In this document: positions 27,674 through 37,631 of the stretch, one piece after another | Layout: the number at the start of each line of letters is the position of its first letter | Position numbering within the stretch: the first letter of the stretch is position 1 | Source of the DNA: Aurantiochytrium sp. KH105 | Taxonomy: Eukaryota > Sar > Bigyra > Thraustochytrida > Thraustochytriidae | NCBI GenBank assembly: GCA_003116975.1 | Contig: BGKB01000044.1 | Coordinates: 1,061,642 to 1,125,641 of the forward strand | DNA: 64,000 bases | Direction: 5' to 3' | Made by a program: the position numbers and the translations under genes | Notes under the pieces: generated by a model | Database searches by the model: none | What the model saw: the letters and a program-made list of their open reading frames with translations, nothing else | Told to the model about the DNA's origin: nothing

Positions 27674-30480
27674 TCGAGGTAGCGTCTTCTGTTTCAACTG
27701 TATCCTAGTCACATCTCATCACACCACAGCTAGATTAGCTCTTTTGTCTTCAACCTCAACGATTGCTTTTGCATTGTTCGTTTTCTCTCTCTTGGGTGCT
27801 CTCTCAGCCAACAATGAAAACTCCAACTCCGAAAATATCATGCTCGCCTCTTCTCTTTTGGCGGGGTCGTTTGTTTAGTTTTAGACTTGCGAGATGAAGA
27901 AGATGACTGCTGTAAGCGGTGAACTCTGTCCTGTCTGAACTTGCCACAGACAGTCGGACCATTAAGCGTGTTCACCGAAAGCACGCACATGCATCGTTCG
28001 AACTTGCCAAAGGTGCAGAGCTAAGAAGAGATGTTCTCTGCCGTGACTTTGCTGGCTGTCCTCTCTTGGTACGTCGTGAAGCCTAGATGAGGCTCCTCAT
28101 GGGCGAGAGATTGGCGTTATCTCGTCCATGCCGTCCAGCCGTGGTGGCTCGATAAGCATCATGGCATCAGAGATCTTGCCTCTTTCGAATAAAAATTAAT
28201 CGCCTTTCCTTGCTCATCTGCAATTCTCAAAAGACAAATTTGGCACAGTTATACTTTCTGAGTCTAGTTGAACCAGGCAGTCCACAACGCTTGCCCGAAC
28301 CCACTGCTGTCGATTTATAGAAATGTGTGAGCCCAAAAAATCGGAAATAGCAACTGTTTAATAAAAACACAGGTCTTTGCAAACACGTAAGTGGTAGGGT
28401 AGTATAAGGACTGACTCCTGCCAGGTGCTGTTATTTTAACCTTTGTTGATTTATAGAAATGTCTGAGCCCGCCTGAACCAGGCAATCCACTACGCTTGCC
28501 CGTACAATGAAAACTTCGGATCCCACTGCCGATGGCAAAAAGCAAAGAATGCTTCGGATCCACTACCATACACAAAGAAAGCTACAAAACTCATTTTCGG
28601 ATCTTTTGACTCGTCACCAAATCGCTAAGCGAATGCCTAAGGCGAAGCATGATCGCGCAAAGACTTTTCTAAAGGTCCAGCGCCGCGTCAATCTACCTTT
28701 TTTTTTCAACCGAGGATCTTGAGCCAGTACGGACTCGGCTCCCACCAGGACACCAAGAACGTAGAACACCGCTCGCTCGATCGATCGTAGGCTCCTTCCA
28801 GGTCCACTGACCTCTCTCTTGAAAGATCTCCTCTTCGCTACACGCGAGGAAGCAGGCGAGCGAGCCCAGTAGCATGACTGCCAAAAGTACATGTAGTATT
28901 TCGTGCGATCATCTGTCGCAAACTTTTCCGCGAAAGCACATGAAGGATTTCGACAAGCCAGCCAGCACTGCACCGAGAATTCGCAAGGCGCTTCGAATCG
29001 ATTGCATACAATCTGACTGCATGTCAATGCCTGATAATCGTCCGAAAATTTTTCTTCCTTGACCCAAAGCAACTGGAAAAGCAACAAAAACACCATGATC
29101 GGCCATTCGAAAACCATCGCGTGAGGCGTTACAGGTCCCATTCCGACACAAGCTTCGCAACTACTGACTGCCCAACTTGCACGACTCAGCCGCAGATCCT
29201 CCTCTTTATCTCCAACTTATTCAACTTCTTCAAGCAAGAGAAGGTCCAGTGTGAGCCAGCGCTGGCTGCACTTTCTTGCGGGCTGTCTGCGTCTGCGAGC
29301 GTCTGCTCGTGGCTAGACATCACCGACGTGCGCGTCGCCGCTCGTCCCAAGTCCCACTCCCGGTCTCCCTGCCGACACTGCAGTGTAGTGCAGGGCAGCG
29401 TCAGTGCAGCCAGCGAGCGTGCCCTGCCCTGGTCCTCGGCGTCGTGACCTGCCATTAGGGCTGGCGGCGCCGGCGATTGAACTGGCAGCCGCAGCCGCGC
29501 GGGAGACAACAGGTCTCGGCAGAGTCTGGGCCAGCGCGTGCGCCCGCGCTGGATTGTCGCAGCGCCCGCGGATCGGCCTGCCGCGGACGACGGCCAGCGC
29601 GGGTCAGTCCTCGGCATTCCAATTCTGCTCGCTGGCACCATCATCATGACGACATCCACATTTTCAGAAGCAGCCTCCCGCGCTCCCACGCCGCTCTCCG
29701 CCCCTTGCAAGCGCGACTCCCCGCGCGCTGCGCTGTGCCGCGGCCAGGCCTCGCGCCTCGGCCCTCGCGCCGAGGCCGCATCCCGCGCCTCGCTCGCCGG
29801 GCCCAGCTCGCCCGGAATTCGCAACGGCGGCGGCGACCCCGCGCGCAATCAGCCATCTGCTGCTGCAGCGCGTGCAGATCGCCGCGGCAGGCGAGGCGAG
29901 CAAGCGTGCGCGCGACGTGCGAGCGGCGACGGCGAGCATACGAGCCCGCCGGGGCTGCGGACGGCGCTGCTGCGCGGACCTACGAATGCGCGCCGCGCCG
30001 GCATGCTCGCGCATGCTCGCGGCGCCCGCTCGGGGCGCTCGCAGGCGGGGAACGCGGGGCAGCTGCAACGGGATTCGGAACGTAGGTACGTACGGACTCC
30101 GAGTCGCGCTTGGAGCTGCAGCTGCAGCTGCTGCTTGGACGCGGGCTCGGGCTCGGACGTGGGCGCGGGCGCGGAGCGGAGAGAATGACGAGGTGCGAGC
30201 ATGGCGAGGGCTGCGCGGGCGGCGGTGATTGCGGAGAGCAGGGGCTGATGGGAGGGCGAGTCGCGGCGAAGCTTTGGGGGATGCAGATGCGGTGCTGAGC
30301 GCGGAAGCATGGAAGCATTGCACTTTCAGTCTACAGACACACTCTTTCGCGAGACGTGTGCGCCCGAGGCTGGCCGAGCAAGTATGACACCGTCACAAAC
30401 GTGACAGCAAACACCAAAACCGCAATTGCCACAACCAGGAAAGCAGCAAACAGCAGCAGCAACAATTACAGACGAACAAG
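27674..30480. other. Long intergenic region, no credible gene
   Basis: About 2.8 kb between two same-strand genes. The first half is AT-richer and contains a pair of related blocks near 28266-28334 and 28448-28503 (listed separately). The second half (29240-30300) is GC-rich, with GCTGCAGC-type runs at 30110-30135 and Arg/Ala-rich spurious frames. A minus-strand frame at 28614-29141 has no domain character. No tRNA-like structure was recognised. Confidence 0.5.
28266..28503. repeat. Pair of short related blocks in permuted order
   Basis: GATTTATAGAAATGTGTGAG near 28312 recurs as GATTTATAGAAATGTCTGAG near 28448. TTGAACCAGGCAGTCCACAA near 28267 recurs as CTGAACCAGGCAATCCACTA near 28473. The order of the two blocks is switched between copies, as expected if a tandem unit is cut at different points. 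Confidence 0.7.
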
Positions 30481-32115
30481 ATGAGAACCAATCTGCAGCT
30501 ACAGATGCAGATGATGCTCAATCGCAGCGACGATGCGCACTGGACGCTACCCAGGCCGGAAACCAACAACCAGGAACTTGAAATCCGACTCCGGAGCTCC
30601 GACTGCATGTATCTCCGCGCGCCCCACGTCCCCATCGGCTACGCCTTCGACACCATCCTCGAAAAGGAGCCGCTGCTCGCAGGCTTTCAAGAGGCAATCG
30701 ACCGCTTCCCCATCATGGCCGGCAGGCTGAAAAAGTACAGCTCCGGCAGGCCATACGGACTCTCGGTCAAGGGCTCGCGCGGAAGCCCCATCTTTTTCCG
30801 CGCGCGAGACTGGGCCCCTCCAGAGTCCACCGAGACGCCTCGCGCCAGCTCCTGGAACAAGTTCTTCTCCGCGCCCGTCAAGGACGAGCTCTTCGAGACG
30901 GACTCCTCGATGCCTTTGATCGTCGCCTACGTCACTTGGCTTCCCAAGTCTGAGCAAACCGTGCTCACCGTCACCTTTGTGCACGTTGCGATGGACGGGT
31001 CGGCCATGTCGCACTTCATCAATACCTGGTCCCACTTTGCCGGCGTCTCGGCCGGAGTCGCGCCCATGCCGCGCAAAGCCCCACCGCTCCCAGACCTCGA
31101 CCGCGAGTGCTCCTTTGACCCCGAAATCCTGCAAGAAGTCCACGACAACATGGCCTCTGAACAGGACGGCCGCATGACACAGCTCCAGGTTGCCACCATG
31201 CTTCCCACCTGGGTCAGCACTCGCTTCACCGCCATCCGGTCTGACTTTGTTCTCAATCTGGAGAAAGTCAAGGCGCTCAAGGAAACCGTGAGCCAAGATC
31301 TGCCTGAAGGCGCCTGGGTGAGCTCGTACGAGTTGTCCATGGCCATGGTCCTCAAGCTGTTGCATCTTGCCGACTTTGGCGATGCCGCCTCCACAAAACC
31401 CATCATGACCCGCGCCATTGTCAACACACGAGGACGTGGAACGCTCGACTCGAAGACCTACGTTGGCAATGCTCTCGCCTACGCCCGCATTCGCATCGAG
31501 CCTGCCGATCACGATGCGCCGGGTCTCACCTGGCTCGCTCGAACCGCGCACCAAATTCACGAGCAGCTCCGCGCCAAGATGAAAGACAAGGCCCTTCTCG
31601 ATCGCGTCCACTACGTCTACGAAGACGGCGTCATGCGACGTGGCGCCATGCGCAACATCGCAACGCGTCTCGCCTGGATCAAGCCCTGGCTCGTCAACAT
31701 TGTCAGCAACGATTCCATTTGCAACTCCTGGCTTGGGTACAACTGGTTCGGCGTCGACTTTGGCACCGAAAATGCCGCGCCCTACAAAATGTACGTGCCC
31801 AAGTCATTCTCGCAGCGCCGCATGAACTTTATCGCGCCTCGTTCCGAGACGGAGGTCATGCTTCGCATGCACATTCACAAGCAAAAGCTCGGGCGCTTCT
31901 TGCGGGCAATTGAGCGCTATGGGCTTCCCGTTACTCGCTTGGACAATGCAGCCGAGGACGCAGAGGAAGTCGACGACGAAAACCAGGGTAACGGAGCTTC
32001 CACGCGGTCCTCGGGACTCCGCGGTTCTTTGGCAAGGCTTGCAAACGCGCTCAAAGCTTCTCCAGACAAGAATCCCGAAGACTTGGTCGCCGTCACCTCG
32101 GAGCCAGATGCCTGA
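30481..32115 (+). CDS. BAHD-type acyltransferase
   Basis: A 544-aa protein of the BAHD (PF02458-type) acyl-CoA-dependent transferase family, which esterifies alcohols or amines. The catalytic HxxxD is HVAMD at residues 168-172, followed by GSAMSHFINTW, as is typical. The usual structural DFGWG motif appears in relaxed form as NWFGVDFGTENA (D426-F427-G428). The acceptor-side N-terminal pattern LRAPHVPIGYAFDTILEKEP and FPIMAGRL (residues 76-83) also matches the family. An acidic, Ser-rich tail after residue 490 is extra; family members usually end near 430-470 aa. It has no signal peptide or membrane segment, so it is probably cytosolic. The substrate cannot be predicted; plant-type phenolics are not implied. 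Confidence 0.83.
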   Translation: MRTNLQLQMQMMLNRSDDAHWTLPRPETNNQELEIRLRSSDCMYLRAPHVPIGYAFDTILEKEPLLAGFQEAIDRFPIMAGRLKKYSSGRPYGLSVKGSRGSPIFFRARDWAPPESTETPRASSWNKFFSAPVKDELFETDSSMPLIVAYVTWLPKSEQTVLTVTFVHVAMDGSAMSHFINTWSHFAGVSAGVAPMPRKAPPLPDLDRECSFDPEILQEVHDNMASEQDGRMTQLQVATMLPTWVSTRFTAIRSDFVLNLEKVKALKETVSQDLPEGAWVSSYELSMAMVLKLLHLADFGDAASTKPIMTRAIVNTRGRGTLDSKTYVGNALAYARIRIEPADHDAPGLTWLARTAHQIHEQLRAKMKDKALLDRVHYVYEDGVMRRGAMRNIATRLAWIKPWLVNIVSNDSICNSWLGYNWFGVDFGTENAAPYKMYVPKSFSQRRMNFIAPRSETEVMLRMHIHKQKLGRFLRAIERYGLPVTRLDNAAEDAEEVDDENQGNGASTRSSGLRGSLARLANALKASPDKNPEDLVAVTSEPDA

Positions 32116-32615
32116 GAAAGAGTAAAAACAAGAAAGAGGGGGCGAAAAATGAGAATTCGTTGTTTTTTCCTACCTATTTCGCATCCTCAATAAACTAGGC
32201 GCTTCAAGACGTGCTCGTATGATCATAGATTTTTTCGTTCTTTAATTCTTTGTTCATTTTCAAAGTGCATTTTAGAGAGAGACGCAATCGTACTTGATGT
32301 CAAAGAAGTCCTCGATTCCCTTTTTTGTTTGAACAAGATCTTCTGAGAGCTAGAACAATATCAAAGTGGCACAACAACATACAAGTGTCAACAACAACAA
32401 AAAGAAGACAAGAACAGCATCAAAGTGACAGCAGCAAAGAAGCGACAACAACAAAATGACAACAACATTTTCTTTTCAGTGCTACTGTTGATCCCATGCT
32501 ATTCTACACACAGCAACCTGGCCGAGCGACGCGAGACGTAAACCTGTGCAGATAAACACACACGATCTGCACACAGTTGCACCCACACGCAATCTGCACA
32601 GTTTGCGAACACAGC
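32116..32615. other. Convergent 3' intergenic region, A-rich imperfect repeats
   Basis: About 500 bp between convergent genes. It has ACAACAA-type and ATCAAAGTG-type imperfect repeats at 32355-32470 and ACACA/TCTGCACA repeats at 32535-32605. No coding potential is evident. Confidence 0.5.
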
Positions 32616-35072
32616 TCATACGGAAGCGCACACCATATCGTCTGCGCATCCGCTACAGTAAATATAAGAAGGCACCGTCTTGGCCCAGTCGGCAAGAATC
32701 ACATCTTGAATAAGAAACAGAATGTACAGCGCCATCATCACAAGCGCAACCTTTGCATCCACGCACCAGCGCGCGCTCGTCCACAAGACAAGCAAGAGAA
32801 CCACAAATGAGCAAAGCACCAAGAGCGAGGTGCCAATATTTGATGCGCCCACGTGAGTTGGATGACCGCGCGCTGCGTTCGCAAAAAGCCATGCGAGCGG
32901 CAGACTGACCAGCAAGTCAAACACATTTCCCTTGACCGAAAGCTCGAGAGATCGCGCCACAGAGGATCCCGCGTCGCCCTTGCTCGCAGAAGCACGGAGC
33001 ACTGACGAAATCAAGTGCGGCGCGTTGAGACCGAGAGCCAAAATCGTCGAGCCCAAAGAGGCCGGAGGCACATTGAGCGTCAGCGAAATTGTCTCGGACG
33101 CAAACAACACACCCCACGAAAGCAAACCGAGCCAGAAGACGGACATGACGAGCCACAAAATACCTCCGTAAAAGCCCAAGTTTTCGGCTTGGCCCGTAAT
33201 AAACACCGTGGTCATGTACACAGGAAGTCGAAGCGGAACGCCCAGGCTGTGCACAAACTTTTCTATACAAGATGCGTCTTCCTGACCATGCGCAGGACGC
33301 CAGACATGCACGCCTGGCGCAGCCGTACCCACGGGCCGCGCCCAGACATCGAGCGATACCGGTGTGCTGCTTCCCATTCCTCCACCCGTGTGCGCGACCA
33401 TCGACAGGTCGGTAGCCTGCCCCCTCCGAAGAGAGTCTCGTACTTTTTCGATAATACCCGGCGACTTTCGCATCGCCGCAAAGGCGTCTCCACGAGCATG
33501 TGGCGACCACGCCATGCACGCGCGATACCATTCACTGAACTCTTCACGACCAATTAAAGAGTTCGCGCGGATTTCCAGCTTCTCGCGCGTTTTGCGCACC
33601 ACACGCTTGCTCGGCTGGCACCCGATGAGTTGCAGCAATGACTCGAGTTTCGTGGCGTCCGCGAGGGACATTTCAGAAGACTCGGCTGCGAGAATGTCAA
33701 AAGCAGCATTCATTTCGTGGTGAAGCTGCGCCTCCGTCACCCGGAGCCATTTTTGCAAGCCCGCCCCATCGTCGGACCCGCCAATGTCAGTGATTGACTT
33801 CACAAGCTCGGCGAGCGTCATGTCGTTCTCCTCACTGACTTCTTCAGAAGTGAACAGATTGTAATCATCGCCAATGATGTCTCTATCAAAGAGTGTCAAA
33901 AATTGGGTGAGCATGCTTGACACCTCTTTTCTCGTGGCGCTGCGCTCGCCGTTCCGCACTTTTTGAAAGAAGGTCAGCGCGTTGCCTTTGCGCATGGCGA
34001 GAATGATTGTCGCGCGCTTCATTCTTGACGATCCGTCAATTGGACTGCTTCGAGTGAGAAGCTTCAGAACATCCAAACTCTGCGATGATGACGTGATCTC
34101 CTTATTGACGACTTTTCCCACCGCTGCCGCACGGGTACTCTCGTTGTAGAGAGCATTCCCATCACTACGCGCCTCATTGCGCTTATTCTCGAGATTTTCG
34201 AGACGACCCGCGGCACAAAAGAGCACAGCAAAGCGACGGAAGGCGCTATCCGCGGTCCACTTAACGCGGTGCTGATGTCGCATGAGGACTAGGTAAAGAC
34301 CGTAAAGTGCAATCATACAGACACCTTCCCACCACATGAGGACACCATAGCTGATGGGTGCAAGTCGCTCCGGGCTGTCAAAAAGACCTTGGTAGCAGCA
34401 GAGCGTTTCCTGCCCGAGCCAGCAAGCCTGATCGCGTGTGGTCACGGAGGCATCCCATGGAGAGGCTTGTGCAAACCAGAACGCAGCCAAGATCCCGAGA
34501 CCGATAATGTAGACGGACAGGTCGCGTACGAGCGACCACCAGTACAGGTACATGTCGCCCTGGTCTACGCCCGTAAAGTAGCACACGGGGAGGACGACGA
34601 AAAAGTTGAGCGCTGCCGAGCCCAGTGCCAGACCGACTCCGACCGCTGATGATTCGGTGCGAGACATGCTGAGCACATTGAGAAAGAAGATCGGCACGCT
34701 GCATCCACCGAGAACCAAAATTGCCGGACTCGTGACCGAGACTGGCAGACGTAGACTCTGCGCTAGACCCAGGTGCACGCCCGGCAGTAGAACCCGCTCC
34801 ACCACAAACGTCATGGCCCACATGAGGTAGCACAGAAACACGAGCACAAAGAATATGATGCCCTTGGGCTCGACCACCACGCCGTACAAGAGTGGACCCA
34901 GGACCCCTGACTCGCAGTCTACATCATCGTCCACGAGCGTCGCGTTGTCCAGGGTAATGGCGTCCTGCGCCTGCGTCGACGCTGGCCAAAGAGCGAGCCA
35001 CGCCACACCTAGGGACGCCACACTGCTCGCCGCCCACGGCAAACTTCGTGCGCCCGTCCTTGGCCTTTTCAT
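32616..35072 (-). CDS. NCKX-like cation/calcium exchanger with substituted ion-site residues
   Basis: An 818-aa member of the cation/Ca2+ exchanger superfamily, closest in layout to NCKX (SLC24). It has an N-terminal signal-peptide-like segment (residues 15-35, ending near STQAQDA). A first alpha-repeat block (PVSVTSPAILVLGGCSVP and LALGSAALNFFVVLPVCYFTG) is followed by a long cytosolic loop. That loop has EF-hand-like stretches such as FLTLFDRDIIGDD. The second alpha-repeat block is LGSTILALGLNAPH plus VKGNVFDLLVSLPLAWLF. The acidic ion-binding residues usual in these motifs (Glu in SAPE, Asp in SVPD) are replaced by Ile (SVPI) and His (NAPH), so transport may be altered or lost. The open frame continues 193 codons upstream to 35651 in Arg-rich sequence. 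The ATG at 35072, directly before the signal peptide, is the better start. Confidence 0.82.
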   Translation of the reverse strand: MKRPRTGARSLPWAASSVASLGVAWLALWPASTQAQDAITLDNATLVDDDVDCESGVLGPLLYGVVVEPKGIIFFVLVFLCYLMWAMTFVVERVLLPGVHLGLAQSLRLPVSVTSPAILVLGGCSVPIFFLNVLSMSRTESSAVGVGLALGSAALNFFVVLPVCYFTGVDQGDMYLYWWSLVRDLSVYIIGLGILAAFWFAQASPWDASVTTRDQACWLGQETLCCYQGLFDSPERLAPISYGVLMWWEGVCMIALYGLYLVLMRHQHRVKWTADSAFRRFAVLFCAAGRLENLENKRNEARSDGNALYNESTRAAAVGKVVNKEITSSSQSLDVLKLLTRSSPIDGSSRMKRATIILAMRKGNALTFFQKVRNGERSATRKEVSSMLTQFLTLFDRDIIGDDYNLFTSEEVSEENDMTLAELVKSITDIGGSDDGAGLQKWLRVTEAQLHHEMNAAFDILAAESSEMSLADATKLESLLQLIGCQPSKRVVRKTREKLEIRANSLIGREEFSEWYRACMAWSPHARGDAFAAMRKSPGIIEKVRDSLRRGQATDLSMVAHTGGGMGSSTPVSLDVWARPVGTAAPGVHVWRPAHGQEDASCIEKFVHSLGVPLRLPVYMTTVFITGQAENLGFYGGILWLVMSVFWLGLLSWGVLFASETISLTLNVPPASLGSTILALGLNAPHLISSVLRASASKGDAGSSVARSLELSVKGNVFDLLVSLPLAWLFANAARGHPTHVGASNIGTSLLVLCSFVVLLLVLWTSARWCVDAKVALVMMALYILFLIQDVILADWAKTVPSYIYCSGCADDMVCASV

Positions 35073-36201
35073 GCCTGCGCCGGCCCGTCGCCGCAGGGGC
35101 CGCAGACCCCCCGCGTAGCCCTCCCGACGATTTTCTGCGTCGCGCCGTCGCGCCGTGTCGCCGACGGCGCGAGCTCGGCCCTCGAGTTTATAATGTTGGA
35201 CGTGGTCGCGGCGATGTTCGCGATGGTTTTCTGCATCGTCCTGCGAGGCCGGCGATGGCCGATCGAGCCTCCGCCGGCGGCCCGCGCCTCCGCGGGCCAT
35301 CGCGCCTCGCGGCGCCGCGCACGGCCAGAACAGCCCGCGCGCGCGCCGCGCGAGCCTCTTCCCCGGACGAGGCCGGCGAGCCGGCCTGGGGGACCTCGCC
35401 GGCGAGGCAGCGAGCGCCTGGCGAGTTGGTTGTTGTGGAACTACTGCTTGCGAGGCGCGACACGCGCGCGGACCCTTGTACGGGTCGGTTCTCGCGTGTT
35501 CTCCGAGGCGTGGAGGATGCAAGGCGACGCGCGCGGTCGGGTACGGCATTTTGTCTACGTCAAATATGGTGCGTAGCTTACGGGACCTGGCAAACGGCGC
35601 GGAGGCGGCGTCGGGCCTTCCTCTTTGAGCTCGATGCAGCCGCGCGCGCACGGCGCGGCCCTATGGCGCCCGGCCCTGGTGCTGCACGAATTCCTCAACG
35701 TTTGTTCGTTTATTTCCCGCCTCGCGCGGTGCTGCTAAAAACTGCGAGCGAGCGAGCGAGCGAGCGAGGGAAGCGGTTTCGTCCCGCCGCATGGCTGCGA
35801 TCGGCGAGACGCAGCAGCCTCATTACAACATCGACAGTCCTCGCTCGCTGCGAGAGGGAGATTACTAAAGGGAAAAAGGGTGTGTACTTCGTTTTGCTTC
35901 TCGGCGAAAACAGCGACAGCGGGAAGAAGAAGTTGAGAGCGGGTCGCGGCATGGAGTCGGGCTCGGCGGAGGCGGCCATCGAGAGCGACGATCTGACTGG
36001 CTGACTGCAGTAGCAGCTGGCTGCCTCGCTGGCTCACCGACCGGCTGACGTGAGTGCCTTTGTCTCGCATTTCGCGCGCGTTGCGGCAGGCTTCGAGAGG
36101 AGCCAGCCACCCTCGCGGGGAAGGAAGAGAGAAAGGAAGATTGGGAAGGGAAGAGCGATCGATCGATCGATCGATTGATCATAACCCAAAGCGAAGATCC
36201 A
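35073..36201. promoter_or_regulatory. Divergent intergenic region between exchanger and ankyrin genes
   Basis: About 1.1 kb between divergent starts. The exchanger-proximal half is extremely GC-rich (GCCGGCGAGCC-type runs near 35360-35400). A (GAGC)n run lies at about 35746-35768 and a (GATC/ATCG) palindromic run at 36157-36178, just before the ankyrin ATG. I see no gene; open frames are Arg-rich. Confidence 0.4.
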
Positions 36202-37053
36202 ATGTGCGAGGTGCCCGTGGTGCAAGGTCTCTTGGAGCAATGGCTCTTTGATGCGGTGCGCAATCATGATCTCGAGGACGCCAAGCTGAGACTGCGACAG
36301 GGCGCGGCCGTCGATGGCGTGCAAGCAAGAGCCCCGGAGAATGGCCGCACGGCGCTACACGAGACTGCAGCGTGCGGCACGGCAGACATTGCTCGCCAAC
36401 TCCTCGAAGCCGGCGCTGATCCAAATGCACGCGATACAGGTGGCAAAACGCCCCTTCACTGGGCCTGCCGCGAAGCAAATCATGAGGTGGGTGCGGTTCT
36501 TCTCGCGGCCGACGCTGATCCCAACGCAGCTACAGATGACAATGCATGGTCCCCACTGCACTTCCTGGCGCAGCACTGGACGCAGGACGGCGGCGCGGCT
36601 TTTGCAGAAGCGCTAATTCACGCAGGTGCGGACTTCGAAAAACTTTCAGCTCTGGACGAGACTCCTTTGGCCATCAGCGCGCGGTACGACAATGAAAGTG
36701 TGGCTCGTCTTCTCGTGAGTCACGGCGCGACCCCTGATGGTGATGGACGCATTCGCCTCAGCGGGGCCCTCCCGCCTCTGGCAGTCGCTACCTACAGCGG
36801 ATCTAGCAACGTTGCAAGGTTGCTGGCCGAGAGCGGTGGCCACGTTTTTGAACGCTGCCAAGGTTTGCGCGCCGCATCGACAGCGAGTGCCCTTGGCCTT
36901 GCACGGGCCCATGGTCACAACAGGATTGCTCTTGCAATACGTGGTCCCGTAGCGAGTCCCTCGCAAGCGGCGGTCGGCAAGCTTCGCTCATCAAAAGGTA
37001 AGGATCAACCTCATCGTCGTCGTCGTCGTCGTCATCGCCGCACTCCTTGCTAG
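36202..37053 (+). CDS. Ankyrin-repeat protein
   Basis: A 283-aa protein made mainly of ankyrin repeats, which act as protein-protein binding surfaces. Repeats are visible at about residues 50-80 (NGRTALHETAACGTADIARQ), 83-115 (GGKTPLHWACREANHEVGAV), 118-150 (AWSPLHFLAQHW) and 155-185 (DETPLAISARYDNESVARLL). A degenerate fifth follows (LPPLAVATYSGSSNVARLL). The C-terminus ends in HRRRRRRHRRTPC, encoded by a GTC/CGT trinucleotide run at about 37014-37040, which may be a recent expansion or a basic tail. The first ATG is at 36202; an upstream TTG is not considered a start. There is no second domain to indicate a partner. Confidence 0.88.
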   Translation: MCEVPVVQGLLEQWLFDAVRNHDLEDAKLRLRQGAAVDGVQARAPENGRTALHETAACGTADIARQLLEAGADPNARDTGGKTPLHWACREANHEVGAVLLAADADPNAATDDNAWSPLHFLAQHWTQDGGAAFAEALIHAGADFEKLSALDETPLAISARYDNESVARLLVSHGATPDGDGRIRLSGALPPLAVATYSGSSNVARLLAESGGHVFERCQGLRAASTASALGLARAHGHNRIALAIRGPVASPSQAAVGKLRSSKGKDQPHRRRRRRHRRTPC

Positions 37054-37631
37054 AGTCATCATTCGCACAAAGTGCAGGGCATTGCAGGCAAGAAGGGCAG
37101 TTGGAGGAAAAGGAAAGAAAAGGGATTTCGAGCCCTGTCTGATGTCAAATCACTTATGTTACAGATCATCCGCCTGTGGCTTTTCATTTTACTTTAAAGT
37201 TTGACATCCAACATCGTGGACTCTCAAGCGGCACAACGCCAAGCAATAATAGAGCCCTTGCCATGCGAGCGAAGTGAACAAGAAGAACGTTACATGACGA
37301 AAAGGCGAACTTTTCGGAGTGATAGTGCAGACGCAATAACCGATCCTGTCGTCCGCAACCGACTTTTCTCAAATGAATAAGAGATCCGCCCCTCTGCCTT
37401 CGTTCGCTCAGCGCGTGCGCTAGTCCGTGTAAACACGGTCTTGCAGCAGCTCGTGATGTCACGCCCGATATTTGATGCGAGCGAAGTGAACAAGAGGAAC
37501 GTTGCATGACGAAAAGGCGAACTTTTCGGAGAGATAGTGCAGACGCAATACCCGCTCCTGTCGTCCGAGAAGGATTTTTTTCAGATCAATAAGAGATCCG
37601 CCCCTCTGCCTCCGTTCGCTCAGCGCGTGCG
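37054..37631. repeat. 212-bp tandem duplication of the 3' end and flank of the MscS-like gene
   Basis: A segment with a 212-bp period is present about twice from 37265 to 37688. GCGAGCGAAGTGAACAAGA at 37265 recurs at 37477, and CGCCCGATATTTGA at 37462 recurs at 37674. The unit carries the last codons and stop of the MscS-like gene (ending at 37632) plus its 3' untranslated sequence. The downstream copy no longer has an upstream coding region. Differences between copies are scattered substitutions. The stretch 37054-37260 next to the convergent ankyrin gene shows nothing. Confidence 0.9.

Noticed and set aside
28614-29141. 175-codon minus-strand open frame
   Set aside because: Cys/Trp/Arg-rich with no family resemblance and no supporting codon bias.
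35073-35651. 193-codon N-terminal extension of the exchanger gene
   Set aside because: Arg/Ala/Pro-rich frame in very GC-rich DNA, upstream of an ATG that directly precedes a signal-peptide-like segment.
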